A stretch of 64,000 bases of DNA from Gammaproteobacteria bacterium (GTDB lineage Bacteria; Pseudomonadota; Gammaproteobacteria; Pseudomonadales; Azotimanducaceae). The position numbers and the translations under genes were made by a program. Positions 35,936 to 45,362 of this stretch are shown here, piece after piece; positions within the stretch are counted from its first letter, which is position 1, and each line of letters starts with the position of its first letter. The stretch spans positions 62,001 through 126,000 of the forward strand of contig NZGG01000037.1 of assembly GCA_002690865.1 (NCBI GenBank), read 5' to 3'. The notes beneath the pieces were generated by a model, which searched no databases, was not told where the DNA came from, and worked only from the letters and a program-made list of their open reading frames with translations.

Positions 35936-36976
35936 ATGACCATAAAAAAGATGCTAGACATTCGGACTCGAATAAAGAAAGAGACGCAGGCAGCAGGAAT
36001 ACCTTGGAGTGCGGGCATACTATTGATTGTCGCGTCGTCAATAATTGCTGTCCTAGGCTTCATCTGGAATAAAGAAGAAGAACTATTTGAGGTCGAAAAC
36101 ATCACCTCACAAGTTCTTGCAACGAATCAAGCAACTAAAGTGACCGGTAGCACTACTGTAGCTGTAATGATTGAAATTTCTAACAGACTATTAGGGAAAC
36201 GCGGTGGCTACATCAGTAACGACATTGTGCCTCCAGGAGTATGGATGGATAACGTACCTAACTGGGAATTTGGCGTCCTAGTGCAACTTCGCGATATGGC
36301 TAGAACAATGAGAAATAATTTTTCTCGATCGCAATCGCAATCGATGGAGAATCCTGCATTGGTGGTGGCTGAGAATCAATTCTACTTTGATAGTAACAGT
36401 TGGATGTTACCCGCAACCGAATCTGAGTACCGGAAAGGAATCCGAGAATTGAACACCTATCTTGTCAGACTGGGTAGTACAGACGAAACAGATGCTCAAT
36501 TTTATGCGCGAGCAGACAATCTTGGGATTTGGCTGTCTGAAGTAGAAACCCGCCTTGGAAGCCTATCTCAGCGGCTCAGCGCAAGTATAGGAAAACGCCA
36601 AATCAACACATCTCTTGCAGGCGATTCAGCAGCCAAACAGTCAACCAATACAAGTATGGAAATACAGGTTAAAACGCCTTGGCTTGAACTTGACGATATC
36701 TTTTATGAAGCACGAGGCACAACATGGGGACTAATTCATTTGCTAAAAGCAATCGAAATTGACTTTCAAGACGTTTTAGAAAAAAAGAATGCTTCTGTCA
36801 GTCTCCAGCATATTATTCGCGAACTTGAGGCAAGTCAGGAAACCCTTTGGAGTCCTGTTGTCCTCAACGGAAGTGGCTTTGGTATTGTGGCTAACCACTC
36901 ACTCGTGATGGGTTCACATATATCAAGAGCTAATGCAGCCATTATCGAACTGCGAAGATTACTTGAAGATGGATAA
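35936..36976 (+). CDS. DUF2333 family membrane protein
   Basis: About 346 residues: a short cytoplasmic N-terminus, one membrane helix (AGILLIVASSIIAVLGFIW), then a large periplasmic domain with the strongly conserved DUF2333 blocks GGYISNDIVPPGVWMDN, NWEFGVLVQLRDMARTMRN, FSRSQSQS and FDSNSWMLPATESEYRKGI. The family is confined mostly to proteobacteria and has no known function. The open frame begins at 35903; I take the ATG at 35936. It follows the lipoprotein-like gene by about 40 bp and may be co-transcribed with it. Confidence 0.85.
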   Translation: MTIKKMLDIRTRIKKETQAAGIPWSAGILLIVASSIIAVLGFIWNKEEELFEVENITSQVLATNQATKVTGSTTVAVMIEISNRLLGKRGGYISNDIVPPGVWMDNVPNWEFGVLVQLRDMARTMRNNFSRSQSQSMENPALVVAENQFYFDSNSWMLPATESEYRKGIRELNTYLVRLGSTDETDAQFYARADNLGIWLSEVETRLGSLSQRLSASIGKRQINTSLAGDSAAKQSTNTSMEIQVKTPWLELDDIFYEARGTTWGLIHLLKAIEIDFQDVLEKKNASVSLQHIIRELEASQETLWSPVVLNGSGFGIVANHSLVMGSHISRANAAIIELRRLLEDG

Positions 36977-37030
36977 TACAATGGTTTTCTATTTGACAAC
37001 ATTTTTGTAACATTAGGCAGCTTTAATGAT

Positions 37031-37052
37031 CTACTGGGCTAAAATCCAGTAG
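37031..37052 (+). promoter_or_regulatory. Stem-loop in the hppA leader
   Basis: Perfect 7-bp inverted repeat CTACTGG / CCAGTAG around an 8-nt loop, ending 27 bp before the hppA ATG. No U run follows, so it is not a classical terminator. It might shape hppA mRNA. A TTGACA lies at 36993-36998, but no -10 is suitably spaced. Confidence 0.35.
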
Positions 37053-37079
37053 CAAACAACAATCCAACCGGACAACCTT

Positions 37080-39110
37080 ATGAGCAGTTTGACTAATGTG
37101 CCACCAATTTTTGGTGTTCTAGGCCTCGTTTGTGCTTTTATCATATACATCCTAATGACCCGATACGACGAAGGTGAAGATAAGGTCAAGAAGATTGCCG
37201 ACTCTATACATGAAGGCGCAATGGCTTTTATGCATAGAGAGTATTCATACCTTCTTATCTTCACGGTAGTGCTATTCCTGATAATTTTGATTACGGATCT
37301 AGGAATAAAAACTGCTCTAGCTTTTGCAGTGGGCGCAATCACATCAGCTGCAGCCGGATACCTGGGTATGTTCGCCGCCACCAAAGCAAATGTCAGAACA
37401 ACGACTGCAGCCCAAACGAGTGGTCAATCTGGCGCCCTCACAGTAGCCCTTTATGGTGGATCAATCATGGGATTATGCGTTGCTTCGCTGGGGCTAATTG
37501 GGCTAGGTTCTCTATACTGGTATTTTGGCGGCAACACCGAAACGGCTCATGCTATTCATGGGTTTGGTATGGGTGCGTCATGCGTCGCTCTTTTCTCTAG
37601 AGTTGGCGGCGGAATCTATACAAAAAGTGCCGATGTGGGCGCAGATCTTGTAGGGAAAGTTGAAGCAGGTATCCCAGAGGACGATCCTAGAAACCCCGGT
37701 GTTATCGCTGACAATGTTGGAGATAATGTTGGAGATATTGCCGGCATGGGTTCGGATATCTTTGAGTCTTATTGTGGTTCTATGATTGCTACTATTGCAA
37801 TAGCCTCCACACTGGCAATGACGGCTGAACACGGTGTTACAGCGTTAGCAGCAGATTCAGGAAGAGCTGCTTTAATGTCTCTGCCATTAGGACTGGCGAG
37901 TATTGGACTAATTTGCTCCATACTTGGAATTATTGTGGTTCGTATGATGTCGGGAAGGTCTGCAGAAGCAGCGTTGCATATGGGACATAACGCATCAGCC
38001 TTGCTACTAATCATTGGCTCATACTTTCTTACTAAATTTATGGGTATAAGTGTAAATATATGGTTTTCCATAATTGCTGGCACGCTTGGAGGAGTAGTAA
38101 TTGGTTTCGTTACACAGTACTACACATCAAAAGGACCAGTAGTGAAGATTGCGGAGGCGGGTAAAACCGGAACAGCCACTGTAATGATTACTGGATTAGC
38201 CGTAGGCATGCAATCTGTAGTTATACCGATACTAGGGATCGCTGCGATTATATATGTTTCTACTGAGTTCGCTGGGCTCTATGGGGTTGGTATTGCGGCA
38301 GTAGGAATGCTTGCAACCGTCGGTATGACGATGGCTCTTGACGCATATGGTCCAGTGGCGGATAACGCTGGTGGTATTGCGGAGATGGGCGGTCTCGGTG
38401 AAGAAGTCAGAGCGATTACAGATGGTTTAGATGAGGTAGGAAATACAACTGCAGCCATTGGTAAGGGGTTCGCGATAGGTGCGGCAGCGCTCGCCGCTTT
38501 AGCCATTATAGCCGCATTTGTCGAAACGATGTCGGCGGCAGATCCATCATTCTCCCTCGAGTTGTCAAATCCAAAAGTACTAGTTGGAATATTTATTGGT
38601 GGTGTACTTCCTTTCCTTATTGCATCTATAACTATGACTTCTGTTGGAGATGCTGCAATGGAGATGATTGAAGAAATTCGGCGGCAGTTTCGCGAGATTG
38701 AGGGTCTTATGGAAGGTAAGGCAGATCCGGACCACAACAAATGTATAGAAATTGCTACTAATGCTGCATTGAAGAAAATGATTCTTCCGGGCGTTATTGC
38801 TGTTTTCATGCCTCCATTAGTTGGGTTTCTTCTTGGTGCACAAAGTCTTGGCGGTATGCTAGCGGGTGCTCTCTTGGGCTGCGTTCTGCTTGCGCTCATG
38901 ATGGCAAACGCTGGTGGTGCATGGGATAACGCGAAAAAACATGTCGAGAAAGGTAATCTCGGCGGGAAAGGCTCAGAGGTTCATGCTGCAGTTGTCGTTG
39001 GAGATACTGTTGGCGACCCATTTAAAGACACATCGGGGCCCTCTATGAATATCCTTATTAATGTGATGGCAATAGTCAGCCTTGTAATAGCGCCGTTACT
39101 ATCCTCATAA
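37080..39110 (+). CDS. hppA: Membrane-bound pyrophosphatase (ion-pumping)
   Basis: Couples PPi hydrolysis to H+ (or Na+) export across the inner membrane. 676 residues and about 16 membrane helices. PPi/Mg site blocks: [37 protein letters not shown], the later [16 protein letters not shown] and the C-terminal [12 protein letters not shown]. The potassium switch segment [10 protein letters not shown] (454-463) has Ala458 and Gly461, where potassium-independent pumps have Lys and Thr, so this looks like the K+-stimulated type. The H+ versus Na+ choice cannot be settled by eye. Convergent with the PPi-type phosphofructokinase gene. Confidence 0.95.
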   Translation: MSSLTNVPPIFGVLGLVCAFIIYILMTRYDEGEDKVKKIADSIHEGAMAFMHREYSYLLIFTVVLFLIILITDLGIKTALAFAVGAITSAAAGYLGMFAATKANVRTTTAAQTSGQSGALTVALYGGSIMGLCVASLGLIGLGSLYWYFGGNTETAHAIHGFGMGASCVALFSRVGGGIYTKSADVGADLVGKVEAGIPEDDPRNPGVIADNVGDNVGDIAGMGSDIFESYCGSMIATIAIASTLAMTAEHGVTALAADSGRAALMSLPLGLASIGLICSILGIIVVRMMSGRSAEAALHMGHNASALLLIIGSYFLTKFMGISVNIWFSIIAGTLGGVVIGFVTQYYTSKGPVVKIAEAGKTGTATVMITGLAVGMQSVVIPILGIAAIIYVSTEFAGLYGVGIAAVGMLATVGMTMALDAYGPVADNAGGIAEMGGLGEEVRAITDGLDEVGNTTAAIGKGFAIGAAALAALAIIAAFVETMSAADPSFSLELSNPKVLVGIFIGGVLPFLIASITMTSVGDAAMEMIEEIRRQFREIEGLMEGKADPDHNKCIEIATNAALKKMILPGVIAVFMPPLVGFLLGAQSLGGMLAGALLGCVLLALMMANAGGAWDNAKKHVEKGNLGGKGSEVHAAVVVGDTVGDPFKDTSGPSMNILINVMAIVSLVIAPLLSS

Positions 39111-39168
39111 TCAAGTTATTGTTCAATGTCTCAGTAGCGCATTCTTTGTCTCAAGGACTTTGGATGTA

Positions 39169-40425
39169 CTACTGAACATCGAATCTTGGTAGCTTTTTCT
39201 TAAGCAACTTATTCTCTGTACGAACATAACTTGGCAAACCATTCCTGTAAGGAGGAAAATCCTCACCTTCAATTAATGGCGCCAAGTACTGTCTGCAACG
39301 GCTAGAAATACTATATCCATCTTTAGAAATAAAGCTCCGAGGTATTTTGCGTTCTACATTCGCAACCTTAGACAACGAGACTTCGCCAATACTCCAGCGG
39401 TAAGGCTTTTCATTTCGTCGCAAGATGATAGGCATAACTGCATTTTTCCCTGAAGCCGCGAACTCAACTGCCGCCTTACCAACGGCATAGGCTTGCTCTA
39501 CATCAGTAGCAGATGCAATATGTCTTGCAGACCGTTGAAGATAGTCTGCAACTGACCAGTGACACTTATAACCTTGTTCCCGCTTTATCTGGTCTACAAG
39601 AACTGGAGCGACACCACCAAGTTGTTTGTGTCCAAAAGCGTCATCTATGCCTGTCTCTGCAACGAATGTTTCATCGTTGTATTGGATACCCTCAGAAGCC
39701 ACTACAACACAGTGGCCCACACGATTGACGGTCTCTTTCACCTTGGTCAAGAATTTTTTCTGATCGAATTTAATTTCAGGAAATAAAATAATATGTGGTG
39801 ATGAGTTCCGCGCAGCTTTCGCTAGGCCTGCTGATGCTGCAATCCAACCAGCGTGCCGACCCATTACTTCCAGAACAAAAACTTTTGTTGAGGATTCAGA
39901 CATCGCCGCCACATCGAGACCTGCTTCCAAGGTGGAGATCGCTACAAACTTCGCCACAGAACCAAAACCCGGACAACAATCTGTGATTGGTAAATCATTA
40001 TCAACAGTTTTAGGAATACCAATACAAGTGATGGGAAAACCCATCTCCACGCTTATTTGCGACACTTTATAAGCTGTGTCTTGAGAGTCCCCACCCCCGT
40101 TATAGAGAAAATAGCCAATATCATGCGCCCGAAAAACCGCTATCAGCCTCTCATATTCAGCTCGACTTTCTTCAATTGATTTAAGTTTATACCGACAGGA
40201 TCCGAATGCTGCACTTGGCGTACTTCTCAGACCGCTGATCGTTTTTTTACTTTCCAAAGAAGTATCGATTAGCTCTTCACGCAAAGCACCAACGATGCCA
40301 TTGAAACCAGCAATGACCTTGCCAACCCTGCGCTCCCGTCTCGCCGTTTCGATCACGCCGCAAGCAGTTGCGTTAATAACTGCCGTCATCCCACCCGATT
40401 GGGCATAAAATATATTTTTCGGCAA
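39169..40425 (-). CDS. pfp: Pyrophosphate-dependent 6-phosphofructokinase
   Basis: 418-residue phosphofructokinase. Two residues separate PPi- from ATP-users: the Asp in GGGDSQDTA (D113; ATP enzymes have Gly) and the Lys in GIPKTVDND (K139; ATP enzymes have Gly). Both are of the PPi type. The catalytic Asp pair is in TVDNDLP and the effector-like MGRHAGWIAASAGLA is conserved. It phosphorylates fructose-6-phosphate reversibly and can also serve in gluconeogenesis. Its end lies 58 bp from the convergent hppA end, pointing to linked PPi use. Confidence 0.93.
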   Translation of the reverse strand: MPKNIFYAQSGGMTAVINATACGVIETARRERRVGKVIAGFNGIVGALREELIDTSLESKKTISGLRSTPSAAFGSCRYKLKSIEESRAEYERLIAVFRAHDIGYFLYNGGGDSQDTAYKVSQISVEMGFPITCIGIPKTVDNDLPITDCCPGFGSVAKFVAISTLEAGLDVAAMSESSTKVFVLEVMGRHAGWIAASAGLAKAARNSSPHIILFPEIKFDQKKFLTKVKETVNRVGHCVVVASEGIQYNDETFVAETGIDDAFGHKQLGGVAPVLVDQIKREQGYKCHWSVADYLQRSARHIASATDVEQAYAVGKAAVEFAASGKNAVMPIILRRNEKPYRWSIGEVSLSKVANVERKIPRSFISKDGYSISSRCRQYLAPLIEGEDFPPYRNGLPSYVRTENKLLKKKLPRFDVQ

Positions 40426-40518
40426 AACCGGTTCTCCTAGTCTGGATAAGACCTAATTACGGATATCGTATCGCTAAACGAAACAAAAAAATCATCTACC
40501 TAATAATTTGAGGAGAAA

Positions 40519-42261
40519 CTAAGAAGTCCACTTCTCTACTATAGGAATTCTTCTGCCTATACCAAATGCAACTTTCGAAACCTTAGTCCCCGGACAAGTT
40601 TGGCGTCTTTTAAATTCCATCCTACCAATCAGACTGAGTATTCTTTGAAAATTGTTCTCAGCATTTTCTGAAAAAAGCCATGAGATCAAAAACTGAGTAT
40701 CTGATGAAATCGCTTGTTCCTGGTTCCTTTGAGCCCATAACTTAAACCCATCGAAAGTACTCACGTAATCTTCAACATACGCGCGCACTATGGGATCTAG
40801 TATCGCATAGGATAATAAACTTTCTTCGTCCTTTTGACCTTCTGCCAACTCTGCACTCGGTGGTTTCTTCCAAATATTCGAGGGAATATCACTACACTGC
40901 TTCGCAATGTCTATCACTTGGAATTTATATAAATCTTTAATAGGAGCAAAACTAAAATTCATATCGAAGTGCGTGTAGTAACCACATGCTGACTCAGTCT
41001 TGTTACCGGTTGACAGAGGCATAGCTCCATAGGCATTACTAAAATGCATTATATAAAGATCTCGCAACCGAGCCTGCATATTCTCATCTGCCACACCATT
41101 ATAACGTTTAGTTTCTACAACGTTTGCAACGAGATTCTCTTTCTCACTATATATAGAAAATCTTTCGTTCAACATTGCTATAGAAGATTCATGGTCAATC
41201 GGTACCTCATAGTCCCAACATCCAAGATTACGATGGAGCATCAAAGCATCCTCTCTAGCGTGCTTCGAACTATAGATAGATGGTAATCTAATAGCATGCA
41301 CATTCTTGGGTCCCAGTGCCTTGCATGCGAGCTTACAAACAACTGCGGAGTCCACACCGCCACTTGAGGCAACGACCACTTGGGTAAAACCAGACTTAAT
41401 AACATAATCCTTAAGACTCAAAACAAGGAGATCAAACACGCTCACGAAGGGAATAGTGGCTCTGTAATCTTCAATTGAAGGAATCAGTGGATCAGAACCA
41501 TTTAGATCAACAACGTCATACGTATCCTTAAACACTTCAGTAGACATATGAAGCAATCTCTGTCCTTGCATCACGAAACTATGTCCATCAAAAATTAATT
41601 CATCTTCACCGCCACATTGATTTACATAGACTACTGTTACAGGTGAATCTCTGGAAGAGATCAAATTAAGCCTCTGCCATTCTTTATCGTGCACATATGG
41701 AGAACTATTCAAGGTAAGCATAACTTCTATACCTTTATCCCGATATTTACTAAGCGGATTATCAACATAACTATAGTCTTGAGAACCTTTGTCGTTCCAT
41801 AAATCTTCACAGATTGCTATACCCACTTTCTTGTTAGCTATTTCGAGGATCAACAGTTCATTTCCAGGTTCGTAATACCTCGCTTCGTCAAACACATCGT
41901 AAAAAGGGACAAGCTGTTTTTTATAACAGCCGACAACCCTCCCTTCAGCTGCTATTGCTGCCATATTAAAAAAGGGTTTTCCGGGCCCTGCGTTTCGCGC
42001 TATAAAACCAAAAACTATATGCAGTCCGGGGAAAGTCCTTGCAGAATACTTAACCACCCTTTCATAACTAATGAGATTCTGTTCGATATACTTTGGATCA
42101 TAAAGCAGATCTTGACTTAGATAACCGGGGATAGTTAGCTCAGGAAAAACAATCACATCACATTCGGCTTCACTCGCTTTATCGATGCCTACAAGGATTT
42201 TTTCGAGATTTCCATCAAAGTCACCCGGGGTTGTATTAATTTGTCCCAGGCAAACTCTCAT
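40519..42261 (-). CDS. nadE: Glutamine-dependent NAD+ synthetase
   Basis: Last step of NAD synthesis: amidates deamido-NAD. 580 residues, fused. The N-terminal nitrilase-type glutaminase has triad Glu41 (FPELTIPGY), Lys115 (KKQLVPFYDVFDE) and Cys151 (ICEDLW). The C-terminal synthetase has its PP-loop SSGGVDSAVV near residue 300 and PLSTGNKTE later. Its ATG overlaps the ctaA stop by 4 bp. Stand-alone ammonia-using nadE is not seen. Confidence 0.96.
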   Translation of the reverse strand: MRVCLGQINTTPGDFDGNLEKILVGIDKASEAECDVIVFPELTIPGYLSQDLLYDPKYIEQNLISYERVVKYSARTFPGLHIVFGFIARNAGPGKPFFNMAAIAAEGRVVGCYKKQLVPFYDVFDEARYYEPGNELLILEIANKKVGIAICEDLWNDKGSQDYSYVDNPLSKYRDKGIEVMLTLNSSPYVHDKEWQRLNLISSRDSPVTVVYVNQCGGEDELIFDGHSFVMQGQRLLHMSTEVFKDTYDVVDLNGSDPLIPSIEDYRATIPFVSVFDLLVLSLKDYVIKSGFTQVVVASSGGVDSAVVCKLACKALGPKNVHAIRLPSIYSSKHAREDALMLHRNLGCWDYEVPIDHESSIAMLNERFSIYSEKENLVANVVETKRYNGVADENMQARLRDLYIMHFSNAYGAMPLSTGNKTESACGYYTHFDMNFSFAPIKDLYKFQVIDIAKQCSDIPSNIWKKPPSAELAEGQKDEESLLSYAILDPIVRAYVEDYVSTFDGFKLWAQRNQEQAISSDTQFLISWLFSENAENNFQRILSLIGRMEFKRRQTCPGTKVSKVAFGIGRRIPIVEKWTS

Positions 42262-43268
42262 CCGCTAGGCTTGCTTACGTAAAGGAGATAAATTAGTACA
42301 AGCATAACTATAACAGCTAAAGCTTGATGAAGGCTCGCCAATGACAGAGGCACATAAAGAAGAAGAGTACTGACCCCGAGGGCAAATTGCGTGATAAGAC
42401 AACCACTCAGAACCAACCAGCCCATAACGAGTCGGCGTGAACCACCTAAGGCCTTAAAAAGACCCACAATCATAACCACAAGCAGAACTGCTCCTAACCA
42501 ACGATGAATAAACTGAACCATAGCACTATTTTCGAACAAATTTATCCAGAAAGGAGACATCATTGTCGCTGCTTGGGCAATAAAATTGCCGTCCATAGTT
42601 GGAAAGGTATTAAATCCCAAACCAGCGCGCAAGCCTGCAACGAACGCACCATAAGTCACTTGGGCACCAAACAGTACCGTGGTTACTAAAAGCCACCCTC
42701 TCGTTTTCCCTGAATCGGTCACTCCGCTTACCTTACAAACCTCGAGCAAAAACCAGAAGAGATACCCAAGCAAAAACATAGCGAGAAGCAGATGAGCTGC
42801 CAATCGAAAATGGCTAACTCGGGGCATATCTACCAAGCCACTTTTGACCATGTACCATCCCAATAACCCTTGCAAACCTCCTAATACAAAAGCGATGAAT
42901 AACTTTGGGACTAATTCTCGCCTAATCATTTTAAAGTATGCCAGGAGTACTAGGGGGACGAAGAATATTAAGCCAATGATTCTTCCTAAAATACGATGGC
43001 CATATTCCCAATAATAGATGAACTTAAACTCGGGAAGCTCCATATCGTGATTAACTTTCTGATATTCTGGGTACTTTTTGTAAGCGTCAAATGCCTCCTG
43101 CCAGCCCTCTTCACCAAGCGGTGGGATCACACCTAAGATCGGCTTCCAATCCACCATAGAAAGACCACTGTGCGTGAGTCTTGTCACTCCTCCCACCACG
43201 ATCATAAAAAATACCACAACGCAGACACTTCCAAGCCACCAGGCAACGGCACGATCAGCTTTACTCAT
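42258..43268 (-). CDS. ctaA: Heme A synthase (CtaA/COX15 type)
   Basis: Oxidises the methyl of heme O to a formyl group, giving heme A for aa3-type cytochrome oxidase. 336 residues, eight membrane helices in two four-helix halves. The GGVTRLTHSGLSMVDWKPI block opens it; EYGHRILGRIIG carries the first His pair, and QFIHRWLGAVLL the second. It is of the longer COX15-like class. Upstream of and coupled to nadE. CtaB and cox genes are not in the window, but it implies an aerobic heme-copper oxidase. Confidence 0.95.
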   Translation of the reverse strand: MSKADRAVAWWLGSVCVVVFFMIVVGGVTRLTHSGLSMVDWKPILGVIPPLGEEGWQEAFDAYKKYPEYQKVNHDMELPEFKFIYYWEYGHRILGRIIGLIFFVPLVLLAYFKMIRRELVPKLFIAFVLGGLQGLLGWYMVKSGLVDMPRVSHFRLAAHLLLAMFLLGYLFWFLLEVCKVSGVTDSGKTRGWLLVTTVLFGAQVTYGAFVAGLRAGLGFNTFPTMDGNFIAQAATMMSPFWINLFENSAMVQFIHRWLGAVLLVVMIVGLFKALGGSRRLVMGWLVLSGCLITQFALGVSTLLLYVPLSLASLHQALAVIVMLVLIYLLYVSKPSG

Positions 43269-43470
43269 AACTTTTTAACCCACTCAGTTGATAGGATCTT
43301 ATATAAAAACTTTCCATTTAGCTTCCCCAGAAACTTACGAATCTCGCGAAGAAACAGTTTTCTAAACCCAAAATAGCTTGTAATTCGACGGCCCAAACAC
43401 GGAGCTTCGCCATGTGTAAGCCAAGACTAGACGAATCGGATATACTATTGAAATTTACTGTGACCAAAGC

Positions 43471-44766
43471 TTGAAACCTCGTACTATCGACACCTCAACC
43501 TACGCTAGCAAATCATTATTTGCTGCTCTGAAAGTGCCAGATTATATGTTCCTGTGGGTAGGAATGGTAACTGCAGCCTTTGCAATGAATATGCAAACGG
43601 TGGCCCAAGGTTGGCTCGTGTACGAAATGAGCTCCTCCGCACTAGATTTAGCCTGGGTTAGTCTTGCACAAACTTTACCCACAATTATTTTCTCATTAAC
43701 GGGTGGCGTTATTGCAGATCGTTTCCCAAAAAAACCGATAATTGGTTTCTCGCCTTTAATCAACGGAACAGCATCCCTTGTAATGGGTTGGATTATTATG
43801 TTTGGTGAGGTTACCTTTTGGGATTTTATGTGGGTGGCGTTCGTCAATGGAACTGCAATGGCTTTATCGATCCCTGCACGCACAGCGCTCATACCAGAGG
43901 TCGTTGGCGAAAGGCTTGTATTCAATGCAATGGCCTACAACATGACGGCCTGGAACCTCGCGCGAATATTAGGACCTGCCCTCGCGGGCTTTATAATAGC
44001 AAAGCTAGCTCAAGGGGATACAACCTCTAGCTTGGGAGTAGGTCTCGTTTTCTTTATCTTATCTTTCTTATATTTTACTGCTGCAATAACTGTCCTTTTT
44101 ATTAAACATCACGGCAAACCAAGTGGCCTAAACAAAGAATCAGCGCTTGAGGATCTTAGAGCAGGGATACGATATCTTTTTCGCACACCAGTCGTAGCAG
44201 GATTGATGCTTCTCACAAGCGTGTCCTTTCTCTTTGGGACCACACTTAATACTCTGCTACCAGCATTTAACTCAGATGTCCTAGCTGGCGGACCTGATGA
44301 TCTGGGACTACTCCTCACGGGCATGGGCATTGGGGCCATCATCGGCTCGCTCACTATGGCAAAGATGGGAAATCTAAACCATAAGGGCTACTGGCTTTTA
44401 TCCATCAGCGGATTCTGGGGATTAGGGTTGGTAGGCCTAGCATTTACCCAAAATTTTCTTCAAGCTATATTAATGATCGCGGTGATTGGATTTCTCTCGG
44501 CCCTTGCACTTTCAATGAACCGCTCCGTACTGCAGCTGCAGACCGAGCGGCACATGAGGGGAAGAGTAATGAGCTTCGATATGATGGCGCATGGTCTGAT
44601 GCCATTAGGCTTAATTCCTATTGGTTACATTTCAGAAGTCGCAAGCATTGGCACCGGTCTCGCGACAAGCGGAGGACTTTTTTTTCTAAGCGTGATTATC
44701 GTCGCTTTCGTGATGCCTGACTTGAGAGATATTAATACTGGCTATTCAAGAGAACCTGAGTCTTGA
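43471..44766 (+). CDS. MFS transporter (MFS_3/EntS-like)
   Basis: 431 residues, twelve predicted membrane helices. The signature between helices 2 and 3 reads GGVIADRFPKK, the drug-exporter type. The group most like it includes EntS-style exporters and uncharacterised bacterial efflux proteins. The start is TTG at 43471; there is no strong ribosome site, and later starts would cut the first helix (MFLWVGMVTAAFAM). Divergent from ctaA across a 200-bp gap. The substrate cannot be inferred. Confidence 0.85.
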   Translation: MKPRTIDTSTYASKSLFAALKVPDYMFLWVGMVTAAFAMNMQTVAQGWLVYEMSSSALDLAWVSLAQTLPTIIFSLTGGVIADRFPKKPIIGFSPLINGTASLVMGWIIMFGEVTFWDFMWVAFVNGTAMALSIPARTALIPEVVGERLVFNAMAYNMTAWNLARILGPALAGFIIAKLAQGDTTSSLGVGLVFFILSFLYFTAAITVLFIKHHGKPSGLNKESALEDLRAGIRYLFRTPVVAGLMLLTSVSFLFGTTLNTLLPAFNSDVLAGGPDDLGLLLTGMGIGAIIGSLTMAKMGNLNHKGYWLLSISGFWGLGLVGLAFTQNFLQAILMIAVIGFLSALALSMNRSVLQLQTERHMRGRVMSFDMMAHGLMPLGLIPIGYISEVASIGTGLATSGGLFFLSVIIVAFVMPDLRDINTGYSREPES

Positions 44767-44817
44767 AACGAATTATCAAAATAAGGGATTATTAGATCTC
44801 TAAACTGAATCATCAAT

Positions 44818-45351
44818 ATGCTATCTATTCTAAAATACTTCTGGCAAATCTGTCTGCTGAAATCAGGACCTGAAAGAATTCCGTCTAGAGCGCTTATTCT
44901 TCTTCTCATTTTTTTAATTTATGTGTTGACGAATACGGTCGGTGGAGTAATTGCGCAGCCCTCGCAAAGTATCGGGTTGGTCATAGGAATGGTGCTGATA
45001 GAGGTTATAGTTTTCACTGTGGTTACTTTGCTATTATTATTTTATAAGAACTTATCCAAACGGCTCATTTCTACATGCAGTGCATTGCTCGGTGCAGGTG
45101 CTTTCATAGTTTGTATTCAGATTCCATTTATACTTCTAAGGCAATTCTCTGATATTACACTACTAATATTTTTCTCTGAATCCATCTGGCTAGTTTGCCT
45201 TGTTTGGTGGCTGGCGATAGTGGGAAATATATACCACCGTTCAGCGCATATTAGTAAACTTCAGGGTTCAGCTATCGCATTTATCAATATGCTTTTAGTC
45301 GCTACCGTAGTCCTGATTGCGTTCCCGCCCCCTCAGATAGTAACTTTTTAG
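44818..45351 (+). CDS. Small multi-pass membrane protein of unknown function
   Basis: 177 residues with five hydrophobic segments, for example ALILLLIFLIYVLTNTVGG, IGLVIGMVLIEVIVFTVVTL, LLGAGAFIVCIQIPFILL, WLVCLVWWLAIVGNIY and FINMLLVATVVLIAFP. No soluble domain or motif. It looks like Yip1-type or DUF membrane proteins, but I cannot place it. It lies between the MFS gene and mpl, 12 bp before mpl, so it probably shares the mpl transcript. Confidence 0.7.
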   Translation: MLSILKYFWQICLLKSGPERIPSRALILLLIFLIYVLTNTVGGVIAQPSQSIGLVIGMVLIEVIVFTVVTLLLLFYKNLSKRLISTCSALLGAGAFIVCIQIPFILLRQFSDITLLIFFSESIWLVCLVWWLAIVGNIYHRSAHISKLQGSAIAFINMLLVATVVLIAFPPPQIVTF

Positions 45352-45362
45352 TCTCGGTATCT

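Noticed and set aside
39111-39168. Bidirectional terminator between hppA and pfp
   Set aside because: No stem with a T run on either strand could be found in this 58-bp gap.
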